Below, in pieces: positions 33,220 through 44,716 of a stretch of DNA of 64,000 nucleotides. How positions within the stretch are numbered: the stretch's first letter is position 1; each line of letters begins with the position of its first letter. Source of the stretch: Leucogyrophana mollusca (taxonomy: Eukaryota; Basidiomycota; Agaricomycetes; Boletales); assembly GCA_021014945.1 (NCBI GenBank), contig MU266342.1:1-64000 (forward strand), read 5' to 3'. Under the pieces are notes generated by a model. It ran no database searches. It had not been told where the DNA came from and saw nothing but the letters and a program-made list of their open reading frames with translations. Made by a program: the position numbers and the translations under genes.

Positions 33220-33769
33220 ATGGCATCGACAACCAAGGCCGTTCAGACTTTCGGCAAAAAGAAGGCATGTCTGATGTCTCCTCAAGCAATGGCCCATTAA
33301 CATCCTAATTGCACCTCATAGACCGCAACTGCTGTTGCGCACGCTAAGGAAGGGCGTGGTCTCATCCGCATAAACGGCTCCCCCATTGCCCTCGTCCAGC
33401 CAGAGATTCTCCGCTTCAAGATCTATGAGCCCATCCTCGTTGCGGGCGAGGACTCGTTCGCCCCTCTCGACATCCGTGTGCGCGTCAAGGGAGGTGGTCA
33501 CACGTCACAGGTGTACGCCATCCGTCAGGCCATCGCCAAGGCCGTCGTTGCATACTACGCCAAGTACATCGATGCATACAGTGCGATGGAGCTGAAGAAG
33601 AAGCTGGTTGCATATGATCGTACGCTGCTCATTGCGGACCCGAGACGGATGGAGCCCAAGAAATTCGGTGGTGCTGGTGCCCGTGCCCGCAGGCAAAAGA
33701 GGTACGATGTCGTGCTGTATTTTCGGAGCAACAGTACTGACTTGGGTGTTCTTGTTCAGTTACCGGTGA
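33220..33769 (+). CDS. RPS16: 40S ribosomal protein uS9 (S16)
   Basis: Model: join(33220..33264,33322..33701,33760..33769), 144 residues, the canonical length. [26 protein letters not shown], then [12 protein letters not shown] and [20 protein letters not shown] and the C-terminus ARARRQKSYR are hallmark uS9 segments. The Arg tail reaches the P-site tRNA in the small subunit. Intron 1 starts with GC (AAG|GCATGT) and ends ATAG; only this non-canonical donor keeps the family's KKTATAVAH run in frame. The final exon is 10 nt and supplies the last Tyr-Arg and stop. Confidence 0.96.
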
Positions 33770-34183
33770 GAGGATGTACGGGGCGCATATATTTCACTTG
33801 CATTGTCATGTTTTGTCTCCGTTTTCCAATTATGCCATGATGCATGCATGCAATAAAACTATGACATTGGATGATGGCGTATGCAATGGGGAAACTTCAC
33901 GAAGCTTCAACTTCAATGAAAGCACTCACCTTTGTATTCGTAGCGAAATAGGCTTGGTACCGGTCGACACAAAGCCTATTCAATTGAGAGTTTTCCGCAA
34001 TGTATTTGCTACATGTGTGGTGATACACCACATTCTAAAATTGAGATTACATGCATGTCCTGAGGTGTTGCTGGGTATAATGTACTACTTAGATGGCATA
34101 AAATCTGAAGGATGACACGATTAGAAATAATGAGGGGTGCACAGCGAGGGGCCATTCAACTGCTCCTCGGTGACTTCAGCCAT
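33770..34183. other. Intergenic, AT-richer
   Basis: No gene supported. It holds the uS9 3' end and the 3' end of the minus-strand gene stopping at 34184. Confidence 0.5.
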
Positions 34184-36767
34184 TCAGCTGGCCTTCGGTA
34201 GCGGAACTTTTCGTCTCCGTAATCGACGCGTAGGCAGCACTTCGTCTCCACCACCGGGCGCGGCCATCGTCGGGTCTATCAGACCCGGCTCCAATTCGCT
34301 AGTTCTTGTCTCAACGAAGTCCTCGTATTGCAGACGCTCAGCTCCGTCTTGATAGGAAACCAAGTTTCTCGTAGCGGTAAAGGTCGACGGGGAAAGTCGC
34401 CAAGCCTCCCTTTCCCCGTTGTGGCCGATGAACACGACGGTATGCGTCGGAAGTACCGGCCAGCTTGGACTGGAGGAAGTAGTGACTACGTTGGAAACGG
34501 ACGTAGATTCTGGCGTGAAGACCAGACGAGATGGGCCAGCGGTGATGGGGATTGGCGAGTGAATTGTTTGATGGGTCAATTGTTCCCCGTCCTCCGGAGA
34601 GTCTTCCGTCGCCACAGCCAAGGCACTGTCCGAATCAGGATCTGATGCATCAGGATCCTCCAAATCCAACCATTCACCGCCAGGGAACGGCGTCGGTGGA
34701 CGATCGTAGATAGCAACGAGGCGATATCCTGTCGCCCATGTACCGTTGTCATTCACATCCGGGCGGAAATATACACGCCTCTTGCTCTCGCGATCCAGCT
34801 TGGGTTGCTTGGGTTTGAAGGACTCGGCCAACTCGGACTCGAACACTTCGCGGCGGCGCTTGACAGCGAGACGGAGGTCTCGTGGCGATACTCCATCTTC
34901 GATTATCTTTCCTAATTGTAGGTGGCTTGATTCTGAGATGGGGCGGTCTGAGGACGATCGCGGCGAACTACTCCCGCTGGCGATATTGGGGGAGGGAGAC
35001 GCAGCCTGGGTGGGTGCTGGTGAAAGGAAGGTATAGGGTATAGCTGAGTGGGGAGCAGCTTCTACAGGCTCCTCAGATATCCTTTCTGTCTGTGCGACCG
35101 TCAGCGCTGACGCAAGGAAGGTGGAGGGTATAGCTGCACGGGCAGCGAGCGCTGTAAGGTCTTCCGAGATCATATCCGTTGGTGCGAACATCGGCACCAG
35201 CCCCGGTTCAGCGAGAGGTTCTGTCGGTAGGGGCCGAGGGCGAGAGCGCTTAGATCCACTCGGGATGCAAACACTGAGTGGTGACTGCTGGCGCGCCGCT
35301 GAAGAGGATTGGGACGGGAGGGATCCAGCCGTCAAGGCCAAGTGCTCGTCAAACGTGCTGTTCGCTGGAGAGGCATGGCTTTCTAGCACGGGGGATGAAA
35401 CGGGCGGACGGGCTATTGGTGCTGTTGGATCTCTTGATAGACTGTTGGTGCCGCCCTGGCCAGAAATATTATTCGAGGGGGAATTTGATTCTGTCGATGC
35501 GGTTGATCTGGACTGCGTAGCTCGAGAATCCGCGCGCGCATGAGCGCCTCGCCTTCTCAAAGCACGCCCATCATTAGGCAAGGGTCGGCATATCCACTCA
35601 GGCGGAAGGACGACGATAGTCCGGCTGCTCTCGTCCTCTGCTTCTTGATCCCATTTCTGCATGTCGTCGGTTGAAAGGGGGAGAAGCTATGGACAGCAGG
35701 TGGCCAGTGTTAGTTGTGTGAAGCCATGAGAGTCAACCTTACTGACCTGGTTATCTGGATCCACGTGTGTACCGGTGCAACTCGAGGTAGCTATTGACGA
35801 GTTTATTAAGGCCCGCTCCTTTTCCTTGGACCCGTCATAGTCTATGATATATTTGACAGCTCGCATTTCATATTCAAATGCACTCGGAGAACAGAGGGAG
35901 ACGCCCGTGACGTCCAGTCCCTCCAAGCAGGATGCTTTGCCGAAGCCGATGATAGTCACCTTGTCGTCGAAGCCTGATCAAAAAAGTCAACATAGAGACT
36001 CCGAAGAAAGAAAGAAAGAAAGAAAGGCTTCAAGTACCTAAGAAGATGTTATGGAGGGAGATATCACCATGCAAGACTCCTTGTGCATGGATCCGTGCGT
36101 ACGCATCCAAGACACCTCGCTTCAGATCTACTGGCATGCCTGGAGTTGCCGTCCTCCATACACCATAGTGTGGGAGCTCCATAGCTATGGCTTTGTTCCC
36201 TTCACGGTGGTGAGAGACATTGATTATATGTGGCACACAGTCTCCTTGAAGAAATCGGAGCAGTTGGGGGTGCGAGAAGAGGTACAACTACCATAAGGGT
36301 TCAATACAGTGCTCTCTCCTGAGAGGTTACGAGGTGCAAATTACCTCCGTAAAGAACTGGTCCCAGTACTTTGAGGCATTCCAACTGGAAGGCTGTAAGA
36401 CACTGCGCTGATGGGGAAGGAGAAAACCCACAGCTTGTGGAAGACAGTCACTGGGTGGTCCGCTATAGACCCCTTCTTAATGCACATCGAGAATCCTTCT
36501 CCGATAACTTCTAGCCAAACATATGAGAGGGTAACCACAAAAAGATGCGAAGGTACGCGTACGACCAGTGTCGAAGGTAAGACCGTCGGTTATCAGTTCC
36601 TTCTGCGCAGCAAAGGCAAACTTTCCATGAGGTTGGTAGATATACTTCTCCACGTCAAAGGTCTTTGAATTAATCTTCTTCAGCGCCTCGACCGCGTTCG
36701 GGTCCATCTGCAGCGATGTATCTTCAACGGGTTCGGGCGGCGGGGGGTTTCGAAGTGGCCAAAACAT
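34184..36767 (-). CDS. Kinase-like protein lacking the DFG Asp, with long disordered tail
   Basis: Model: complement(join(34184..35686,35747..35973,36038..36287,36345..36402,36471..36510,36566..36767)), 759 residues, all phases closing. The N-terminal 260 residues resemble agaricomycete kinase-like proteins: an N-lobe, AMELPHYGVWRTA (hinge region), the catalytic-loop form VLHGDISLHNIFLG (Asp and Asn both kept), then VTIIGFGKAS where DFG is expected. The metal-binding Asp is Gly (codon GGC). About 500 C-terminal residues are Ser/Pro/Thr-rich with patches PLPNDGRALRRRG and PTPFPGGEWLDLEDPD. Catalysis is doubtful; a scaffold or allosteric pseudokinase role is inference. The 29- versus 68-nt choice of intron 2 was decided by a plausible size and phase. 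Confidence 0.75.
36006..36026. repeat. (AAAG)n microsatellite inside a kinase-gene intron
   Basis: About five AAAG units. On the coding (minus) strand this is a TTTC run within the intron at 35974-36037, where it probably acts as the polypyrimidine tract ahead of the GATCAG acceptor. Confidence 0.85.
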
Positions 36768-37033
36768 GATTGTGGGCTATGAGAGGGATGTGGGGAGGCG
36801 GAATTGCGGGCTGGGAGCTGCCTAAAAGGCAGAAGAATGCTGCTTTGACCCATAACCTGAGTGCTATCGTTACCTTGTGCTTTGGCCGAGCAGTCCTTGT
36901 AATTCTCGAAAAGGAAGGTCGTAAATTGAAGTGGGAGTCGCGTGGCACCGAACATGGCCCAGGTTACAATAACCTTCAAGCCCTACGGACCTTGGACAAG
37001 CTTATAGTGCTTATTGTTAGAGGTCGGCGTTGG

Positions 37034-39606
37034 ATGGACGTCGTCAATCGATTCCAAAGCAATATATTGGTAGATCAAGATGGACGCCCACTCAATATAT
37101 TCATCCAAGTCGATGGTCTCAATAACCGCAGGAAGCTCCTCCGCACGTTGCGGGTAAGAAGACGTCCCAATGCATCTCGTATTCTTCAGTACTGACATCG
37201 CCTTCGCTGCAGGAAGCAGGGGCTTTAGTTAATCCCGTCGCAGCCAACGCGCAGATATTGTTGGTGGATTCCTCGACAACAGAAGGAAAGCAAATATTGC
37301 GCAGTAATAATGCAGATTCACGAAGGATCGTCCTGGAGTATTCTTGGGCATACAAGTCGCTCCAGGCGGGAAAACCTTTACTTGCGCATGACAACTGGGG
37401 TGGCGCTCTGCCCATAGATGACGGTCTCCCAATCGAAGGCGCCGAGGAGGACGAAGTTGAACAAGTGGTTTCCAAGTCAGTACCCATGGTCATAATATAC
37501 GATGGTGGAAATATTGTTAATCTTGTCAACAAGAAGCCCACTTCCGACTCCTCGTGTTACACCTATTGAGTCCACCCATGGCCGACGCACTGATTCCCCA
37601 GCCCTCGGACCTCCCACGATTCACGCACAAACCACTACCCGAGCCCCAGAGCCACACCAGCAATCACCAATGCATGTAATTCCTCGTCAAGTGCCACAGA
37701 ATTTTGCCATCCCACCTTTTGCCCAACTTCCACAGCCCACCCAGCCATCTGGATCGTCCGCTCCAGCCACGTATCCTCCACAGCAAATGATGCCCATGAG
37801 CCAAACCCTTAACCCCATGAGCGGAATGACCGTCAACGGGATGAATGGCATGAATGGCCAATGGGACCCAAACCAATACTCCTTTATGCTGACCTTGATG
37901 GATGTCATGCGCCATCAGAACTTGAATCTTATGAACTCGCAGTCTTGGTCTGGACAGCCACTCCCCTCGCAACCCCTGCCACAATCGCAGATACAGCCCG
38001 TACCAGCACATCAGACACATGCTCCCCAACAGCAATCTTTCATTAACGACGCGTTCCAGCCCGCTCCCGAAGATGTTGACAGCGAGGAGGAGTTTATCTC
38101 TCACATGAATACTCATAATGATCGGCCCCGTGATCGGCCTCGCTCCGCAGCGCGAAAGCCCGTTTCGGAAACACGGTCCCATCAATCTTCAGCCAAAGTA
38201 TCCAAGCCTGGCAGCAAAAGAAAGCGACCAGCTCCAGCAGGATCGACGTCTACGTCAACTTCGTCACGCAAAGGCAAAGAGAGGGCTGTCTCGTCCGCGA
38301 GTTCATCCGCTCGTACACCTGACCGAGAGGAATCATTGTCCCTCGAGCCTGAGCCATCCCCTCAACCTCCGACGCCACCAACCCGGCGCAAGAATATTAT
38401 TGCTCGAAAGCAACCAGGCGAAATATTCCTGTCCGAACTTGGGGAGCCCCTGCAATTCTTCGTCCAGGTTGACCTTCAAGGAAGGCATGGTGTTGTATCC
38501 GCTATTAAGGTGGGTTGCTATTAACCTAGTGGGAACGTTTTGGCTGAGTCCGCTCCAGAAAAATAAGGGAAAGATCGTCAACAACGTTAATGAAGCTGAC
38601 TATGTCATCTTGTTCTCCCGGTCGCAGACCTTTTTGGGATTGGTCAGGGAAGCACAAGATGCCGATAAACTTGTTATTCAGCCTGCGTTTGTCTACGACT
38701 GCGTCGCTGAAGAGGCGCTGCTTGACGAAACAGAATTCGTTCTTGAATCGATGGTCGTCGCAACACCAATCAAGAAGGCGAAGAAAGCCTCGCAGACGAC
38801 TAAACCGAAGGAGACAAAGAAGCCAAAACGGAAGGCTCCGGGACGGCCTGCGAAAGAAGACATTGCGTCTCCCAAGGGTCATCCATCACCCTCTCCACCG
38901 CCGCAAGAAACTCGTGTAATGACGAATGGCGGCAAGTACCTGTTCACAGATGCAGAGATCGAGTATTTTGAGCGATATGCTCAATTCCTCCTCGAGCAAG
39001 ACCCAACGACATCAGCGACTGCAATTGGGATCAAAATGCACAAAAAGGTTTGTGGAAATGATTCGTCTAGTCGGGTGGCGTAGTGCTGATGAGGCACGCG
39101 TAGATGCCGCACCACCCGCTCGGCTCATGGCACTCCCAAATGTCTGGTAAACTCAGATCTCAGCTCGACATCATTCGGAAGAAGGTCAATATTGCGAAAC
39201 GAAAGTCAATGAGCTTGCTTGCAACAGAGCGCCCTTCCTCCCCTCCCAGTATCAGCCCCACAGAGGAGCAGCCTCAGCCTCAGCCTGGCCCTTCCAAGAA
39301 GCCAAGACTGAGCCAACCCCCGGAACCCTCAGCCGAAGAGATCGAACGTGAGGATTTTAATGTGATCTGCCGCTTTTTTGCTGAGGGAGGGGGCGACGAT
39401 GATGATGATAACCGCGTATGGGCAAAGTTAGCGGAATATGTCAGTTCAGTCCTGTTGGTTGCTTATGCATGCTTATAACTCTCCACGTTCAGCGACCCTG
39501 TAGGACCGCTAGCTCGTGGCCAGAGTTTTATCGAGCTCACGAGCAGGAGGTGGCCGCACGTGCGCAAGAGCTTTATGATGAGAGACAGAGAACCGGAGGG
39601 ACGTGA
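37034..39606 (+). CDS. RAP1-like protein with two BRCT-like and two Myb-like segments
   Basis: Model: join(37034..37153,37213..37475,37534..38509,38559..39047,39104..39439,39493..39606), 765 residues. Residues about 5-110 look like a BRCT domain (IFIQVDGLNNRRKLLRTLRE, AQILLVDSSTTEGKQIL, VLEYSWAYKSLQAGKPLL). A Pro/Gln/Met-rich linker and basic stretches follow. A second BRCT-like block spans about 425-535 (LGEPLQFFVQVDLQ, KGKIVNNVNEADYVILF, LVIQPAFVYDC). Then come a Myb/RAP1-type helix set (YLFTDAEIEYFERYAQFLLE ... HHPLGSWHSQM) and a final one (DFNVICRFFAEGGG ... SSWPEFYRAHEQE). BRCT plus Myb is the RAP1/TERF2IP layout, so telomere or chromatin binding is likely. Whether it binds DNA directly is unknown. 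Confidence 0.75.
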
Positions 39607-39902
39607 GGTATGTAGCATTAGTGCCTGTACACATCTGTGCAATCTGTGCTGCGTACTGTCCTTACCGCACCACGTACATATTTGTTGTGCCAGATTTTAG
39701 TGTCATTTCAGTCACCAAGCGTTGCCAGTGCCGGGCCGAATGTTGTGTGAGAACGCTCATTCACTGCAATTACACCTGATGATTGTCTTGCCTATGACTA
39801 AACTGAAGGCTGAACTTCTCGCGGATATCGCACAAGTCAGAAGGCATTGAGGGATATATCTAATAGGTGTTGGGCAAGATGTTGGGCTACAGACGACAAG
39901 GC
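39607..39902. other. Convergent 3' region
   Basis: Nothing supportable between the RAP1-like stop and the stop of the complex I subunit. Confidence 0.5.
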
Positions 39903-40493
39903 TTATTCCGTGGCGGGCTGTGGGACAGGTTTGAAGAATTTTCTTCGCTTCTCTTCGTTCTCCTCTTTTGATCGACCTGCAATCTCTCCTGAGAAATCGA
40001 ACGTGCCCATCGCAGCGCCGACAACGGCACATGAGGCGACAGCAACGGGTAATGACCGAGCTACGATAAGCATTGTAACTATAAGTCCGTCAGATAAAAT
40101 CAGCACAAACGGTACATACTTCGCAAGCCGGCCAAAAAGCCAGCAGCGCAACCACCGGCCGCGCCGTTTAATGCGTCGTTCGTTTCCCGCTGGTTCGCTA
40201 CGACTGCCTCCGTGAAAGCAAAGGCCGCACCCATTGCAGCTTCAAGTCAAAGGTAGTTCGTCAAGTCCTGTTAGAGTGTATAAGAGCTTGTACGACATAC
40301 CAAAAGTTCCAATAGTACCACCACTGCGTGTCAAGATGCCAGCAGCACCAGCAGAATGCGAGCCCAAAGCATTTTGTACGGCGCTCACAAAAGCGCCAAC
40401 GACTCCCGCTTGGAGGCCTATTGAGGACGCATTTCGCAATGAGGGTTTCGGTTCGTAGACGTCTTCTACTGTCTGTGGTGGTAGCCCGGCCAT
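39903..40493 (-). CDS. Complex I B14.7-type subunit (NDUFA11-like, Tim17-fold)
   Basis: Model: complement(join(39903..40060,40120..40239,40301..40493)), 156 residues. Four short hydrophobic, Gly/Ala-rich helices (SIGLQAGVVGAFVSAVQNAL, GGTIGTF-AAMGAAFAFTEAVV, NGAAGGCAAGFLAGL, SLPVAVASCAVVGAAMGTFD) are spaced as in the Tim17/22/B14.7 superfamily. The C-terminus is charged (EEKRRKFFKP). The size and the PP-x-Y-like N-terminus fit the fungal NADH dehydrogenase accessory subunit better than an import channel subunit, but Tim22-family relatives cannot be fully excluded. Location: mitochondrial inner membrane. It is head-to-head with the EED-like gene, 226 bp apart. Confidence 0.75.
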
Positions 40494-40719
40494 GGGTATA
40501 AGCTTTGAGAGCGAAACCGTCGGTGCTGAGCGGGAAAGCTCGTTTCTTCTGCAGCTTCCCTTTTAGGTAGCGTGGCTGTGCTGTGGCTGCTCTATGAGTC
40601 TATCAAGCTTCAAGCTTCAAGCAATTCAAGTTAGATCTCCTGTTTTCCATTGTGTTCTGATACTCTTACCCATCTCGCCAAAGCTTGGTTTGAACGAATA
40701 TACATACTCGACTCAAGTG

Positions 40720-42687
40720 ATGTCCGTTTCGATGGAAGGCGTCCCGATGGGCTCTGATATGCCCTGGTTTAAAGGCCCACCCCACTCCAATCCATTTTCA
40801 CACCTCGCAGACATTCATGTCAGTTCCATTTTCCTTGTCCGGGGATTTCGCATAAATTGTGAGAAATCATTGCCAGCTTGATGGAATAGGTGCATGCCAC
40901 TCCGCTGCCCTTTTCCCGTGGACCCACAGCTCTCTTCAGACGCTTTGGGCTGGTGATCTGGACAAGGCTAACTTTCGCGACGGATGGAAAGAAATGATTG
41001 ACGAATGGTCGGGCACCATCGCTGTTGGAGGAACCGGTGCCTTGCGTGTATTCTCGACCGATCCATCTAGGGAAGCACTCTCTGTCAGACTACCCGTCAG
41101 CCCCAATGTACCCTATAATCACCGCTGCGCTGTCTCGAACTTATCCAAACACATTGCAGAGACAAGGCGAAGTAGAGCCGGTGAGCGTTCGCGCGGTAGC
41201 GTGGGCTCTCTGTCAGCAAATACTGTTCGAACCTCTCGTTGTCATGTCCGGCGGTGCCTGTCTGTATGTCGTGAACGTGAAAAGGCGCAAAATCGTTGGC
41301 TACCTTAGAGGACACGGCGGCGTAAGTGTTAGCTTCCTTGATAAAAAACTGGGAATCAAAAACTCGGAGACGCAGGAAATAACATCTATAGCTGTTCATC
41401 CATTCTTTGTTCACCTCTTATGCACGACATCGAGGGACTTTTCAACCAGGATCTATGACCTCACGCAGTCTCCTTGTCAGACTCCGAATAATTTACATTG
41501 GCCTCCGTCAAAGGCCCCCAGTCTCGGTGGTGCACCTCACGGTTTGCAGGCAAGTGAACCCGAAGGAATAGGCATCGGTCGGTGTGTTGCCGTCCTCGTC
41601 GGTGGCCCGTCGGGAGGGCACAATGCTGCAGTCCTTGGCGCTGTAAGTAATAATTGAAGTTGCAGTAGCATAAATTCTAACTCGAGGCTACATGATCACG
41701 GCAGGCTTTTCACCCAATGTACCCTCTTATCGCCACTTGCGGCGTAAGTATTCTTTGACGAGGTAAGGCAAGTCGTCGCTCAATCTATGTCAGCTCGACC
41801 GTGCTGTCAAGATATGGCGGTTACCGGACTTATCAGGCGAAAGAATGGCTCGCGAGGACAAGCCTTTGTTCAGCAGCAGCCGCATTCACAAGGCGCGCAT
41901 TCTTTCGGTGAATTGGTACGAGATCTCTTTTCTCCTTCCATTCATAAAATGACTCTGGCTGTGATGTTGTAGGCTTAGTCCAGACGTGCTGGTGACCCAC
42001 AGCGCGCCCGCCATTATGCGTGTTAAAGATCAAATACACGAAGTATATTACGTAGATGGGACCATCGTACTCTGGCAATGGCTGGGTTTCGACCGTTTCT
42101 TTCCGCCAGACCAAACGCGACCAGCGAGAATTATGAGAGGATGTGCTTCGGTAATCTACTGTACCCTTTCCCTTCACTACATCCACTAATACACTACAAA
42201 AGGATTATCAGGAAAGCTGTATGTTGTCAATACAGAACAATATCTCTGCCACTGACCCTCGCTGGATTCTACAGCTTCTTTCAAGTTACTTTCTGTTGTT
42301 CCAATACCGCAGTCCACCAAACACCTTCACGTCTCTCAGACTTACACCGGAGATTATATCCTATTCCTGACCCTCCCAAAAACCCTGAGGTTCTTCAATG
42401 TCGCATCCCTCCCACCCCGAGAGCCACCCCGTTTCCCATTGGATGCAGACGCTATCGAAGATCTTGCCACCAAGCTCCGACTCGACGACGACGACGAAGT
42501 AGAGGAACTCCCGAAAGCCGCGCCGCAATTCGACAAATGGGAGATTGATATCGCGGCGGACGCAGAGGAGAGTTTTCAGTTGTGTGTCTCGGGATTCGGC
42601 GGACTAGTACTCGTTGCTGGCACCACTGAAGGAAATGTTCGAATTTGGGGAGCAACGAAGGGGAAAGAAACTCATCCCAGCCCTTGA
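40720..42687 (+). CDS. EED/ESC-like WD40 protein (PRC2 subunit candidate)
   Basis: Model: join(40720..40818,40877..41095,41160..41321,41376..41642,41705..41743,41794..41915,41973..42150,42203..42218,42275..42687), 504 residues, all phases closing; exon 8 is 16 nt. Blades are recognisable: GTIAVGGTGALRVFSTDP, VVNVKRRKIVGYLRGHGGEI, TTSRDFSTRIYDL, GGHNAAVLGAAFHP-YPLIATCGLDRAVKIWRLP, ILSVNWLSPDVLVTHSA, DGTIVLWQW and GTTEGNVRIWGA. The order and spacing, especially the 'HKARIL..NWLSPDVLV' blade followed by a long insertion and 'DYQESSSFKLLSVV', match EED, the H3K27me3-reading subunit of Polycomb repressive complex 2. The start codon is the least certain point. The acidic insertion DDDDEVEELP is lineage-specific. 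Confidence 0.72.
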
Positions 42688-43093
42688 AGGGCCATGCTGA
42701 ACCCCGCCCACCCCGCCCCACCTGCATCTGTTATCTACCTTCGTTCTTGTCACCGTCTTCGATCAATGTACTATCAACAAATAGCATTATTTTACGGCCA
42801 GTGAAGACACCGCGCGCTGCTCCGCAATGGACAACGCAGCTATGCTGGTGTATTCGGAAACTCATCCGTAAGATTGGATTTCACGTCTAGCGCAAAATTC
42901 ACCCTTCACTTTGCATGATTGGTGTTGACGTGGGTTCAGTTGGCAAGCGGAAATTGCGAAGTGGGCCAAGTATGGCTGAGATAAGTACATGCGAGTGACA
43001 GTAAATAAGAACTATAGGTACTGAAAGCGTCTTCAGTACTGTGCAACGGCGAGAAACAGTATTTATAGATAACTGCACACTCATTACCCCCTA
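42688..43093. other. Convergent 3' region, EED-like to Hua1-like
   Basis: No gene supported. Confidence 0.5.
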
Positions 43094-44460
43094 TTACTTC
43101 CTTCCCATACCCCCGCAGGTCGTACAGGCCTTCACATCGATTATAAATAGAGGGAGTGTCCCGGTGCCACCGCATCTCCAACATATGCGTCCTCCTAGAC
43201 AAGGATCCCCCGGCCTGACAGCTATAGCGCCCGGTACAGGCGGTTGAATACCCACTCCCACGGATGGATTGCGTACATAGTAATGGGGACCAGGTCCAAC
43301 CATTGTGTTTGGATAAGGGGATGAGCCATATGACTGGGAAGGAGCATAAGGTGATGGGCCGGTTGGTTGAGGTGAGAGGCTAAAAGATGCAGGAGCGGAT
43401 AGGTGAGGCGGAGTAAAGGCTGGAAGGGCGCGCTGCAGTCGGCTGTTGCGAGATGATGGATCGTTGGACCACGGCGTATACGTTAGTGCGCCAGTGTACG
43501 GCTTGCCATACTTCTCCCAGCATTTTCTGCAAGGATGTGAAGGGTCGTTGTTCTTGTACCCTGTGTTGCGGCCTGGGGCACGGACAGGATGTCAGCACCT
43601 GCTTTATGAGTGAAACGGGATGTTCCCTTACACTTTACACAGAGATATTGGTTTGGATACACCAGAAGCATCCCGTCTTTCAATAATGGGTGCCCAGGGA
43701 CAGGAGTTCTCGTAGGACTCCCGTCGTCTGGGACGTTATTAGTAGGCTGGGGCTGTTGTGATGTGCCTGCAGATCCGCTTGAGAGTCCTCTCTGGTGACT
43801 GTACGGGGACGATGAAGAAGGTTGGGAGTGAGGAGGTGCATAAGCAGAACGAGCAGCATGCTGCGCTGCTTGGGAGTGCGTCTCTGGTGTACCTGAGACC
43901 AAGTCGACTACATCGCGCACAGTCTCGAACAGAGTGCCGATAAGACCTCCCGGGGGACGGCCCACCGAGCGGCTGCTGCCCCATGGCGGAGTTGACGAAC
44001 TGTAGTACTGGTTCCTCGAGTTCACAGACTGACCAGGGTAACTTGACCAGCTGTTTGAGCCTGTGGCTGCGGGCGTCACGGTGGGTGGAGGCACCCATTG
44101 CTGTTGGGAAGGTTGTGGTTCGGACCAGCCGTTACCCTGTGGGTTGGCGTACGCATTATTGGTTGGGTGTCGAGGGGGTTGTTGGAAAGGTCTACGAGGG
44201 CCGACCTCGATGCTCGACTCGCCTTGGTAAACGTCTGCAGCAGGTGTGTACGCTGGAGGCATATCTTCTTCAAGGCCCACAGGGTCCTTGTTACTCTCTG
44301 GCTCTGTGAAGCTCATGGGGGGAGCGCTACTAGATGATGATGGCCCTGCCATGGATGACGACCCAGTAGGGGTAGGAGATACGTCTTGCGAGCGGAAGGG
44401 GTTTGTGGACGACATTGGGGCAGACTCGGATTTAGACATTGAAAGGGAATTGGAAGACAA
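43094..44460 (-). CDS. Hua1-like zinc-binding protein
   Basis: Model: complement(join(43094..43572,43632..44460)), 435 residues. After a Ser/Pro/Gln-rich disordered half with a PPAY-type motif (MPPAYTPA, possible WW-domain ligand), the conserved part has CxxC pairs: YLCVKCRNTGYKNNDPSHPC then RKCW, EKYGKPYTGALTYTPW, and at the C-terminus CWRCGGTGTLPLFI with CTTCGGMGRK. The last pair resembles the zinc repeats of type I J-proteins, as described for yeast Hua1, a cytoplasmic protein linked to actin patches and ubiquitin. The intron joins CVK to CRNTG and is required to assemble the first zinc site. Alternative Met codons lie at residues 9 and 16. Confidence 0.85.
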
Positions 44461-44716
44461 GGCCGGGTTTTATATGCAAGAATAGCCAGACAGTGCGAAA
44501 AATGCACAGCGCAGCTGCGGTGGTCGGAAGGAAGGAAACGGCTCTGAGCCTCTGGGCTGTGCGAGCGAACTCAGTCCCGTAATCATAGGCGGTAAGGTTG
44601 TGATGCAGTGCACAGCTATAATGATTGCAGACTGATAGGGTCCCTCTCCATTCAAGCGCGTACAACGAATTCTACCATGGTAAAAGACAAACTAGCACCT
44701 CGTATCCGTGACCCAC

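Noticed and set aside
30363..39606. DNA-repair/telomere gene cluster (RAD51, RAP1-like)
   Set aside because: Ribosomal and kinase-like genes are interspersed, orientations are mixed, and fungal housekeeping genes are not usually clustered; chance proximity is enough.
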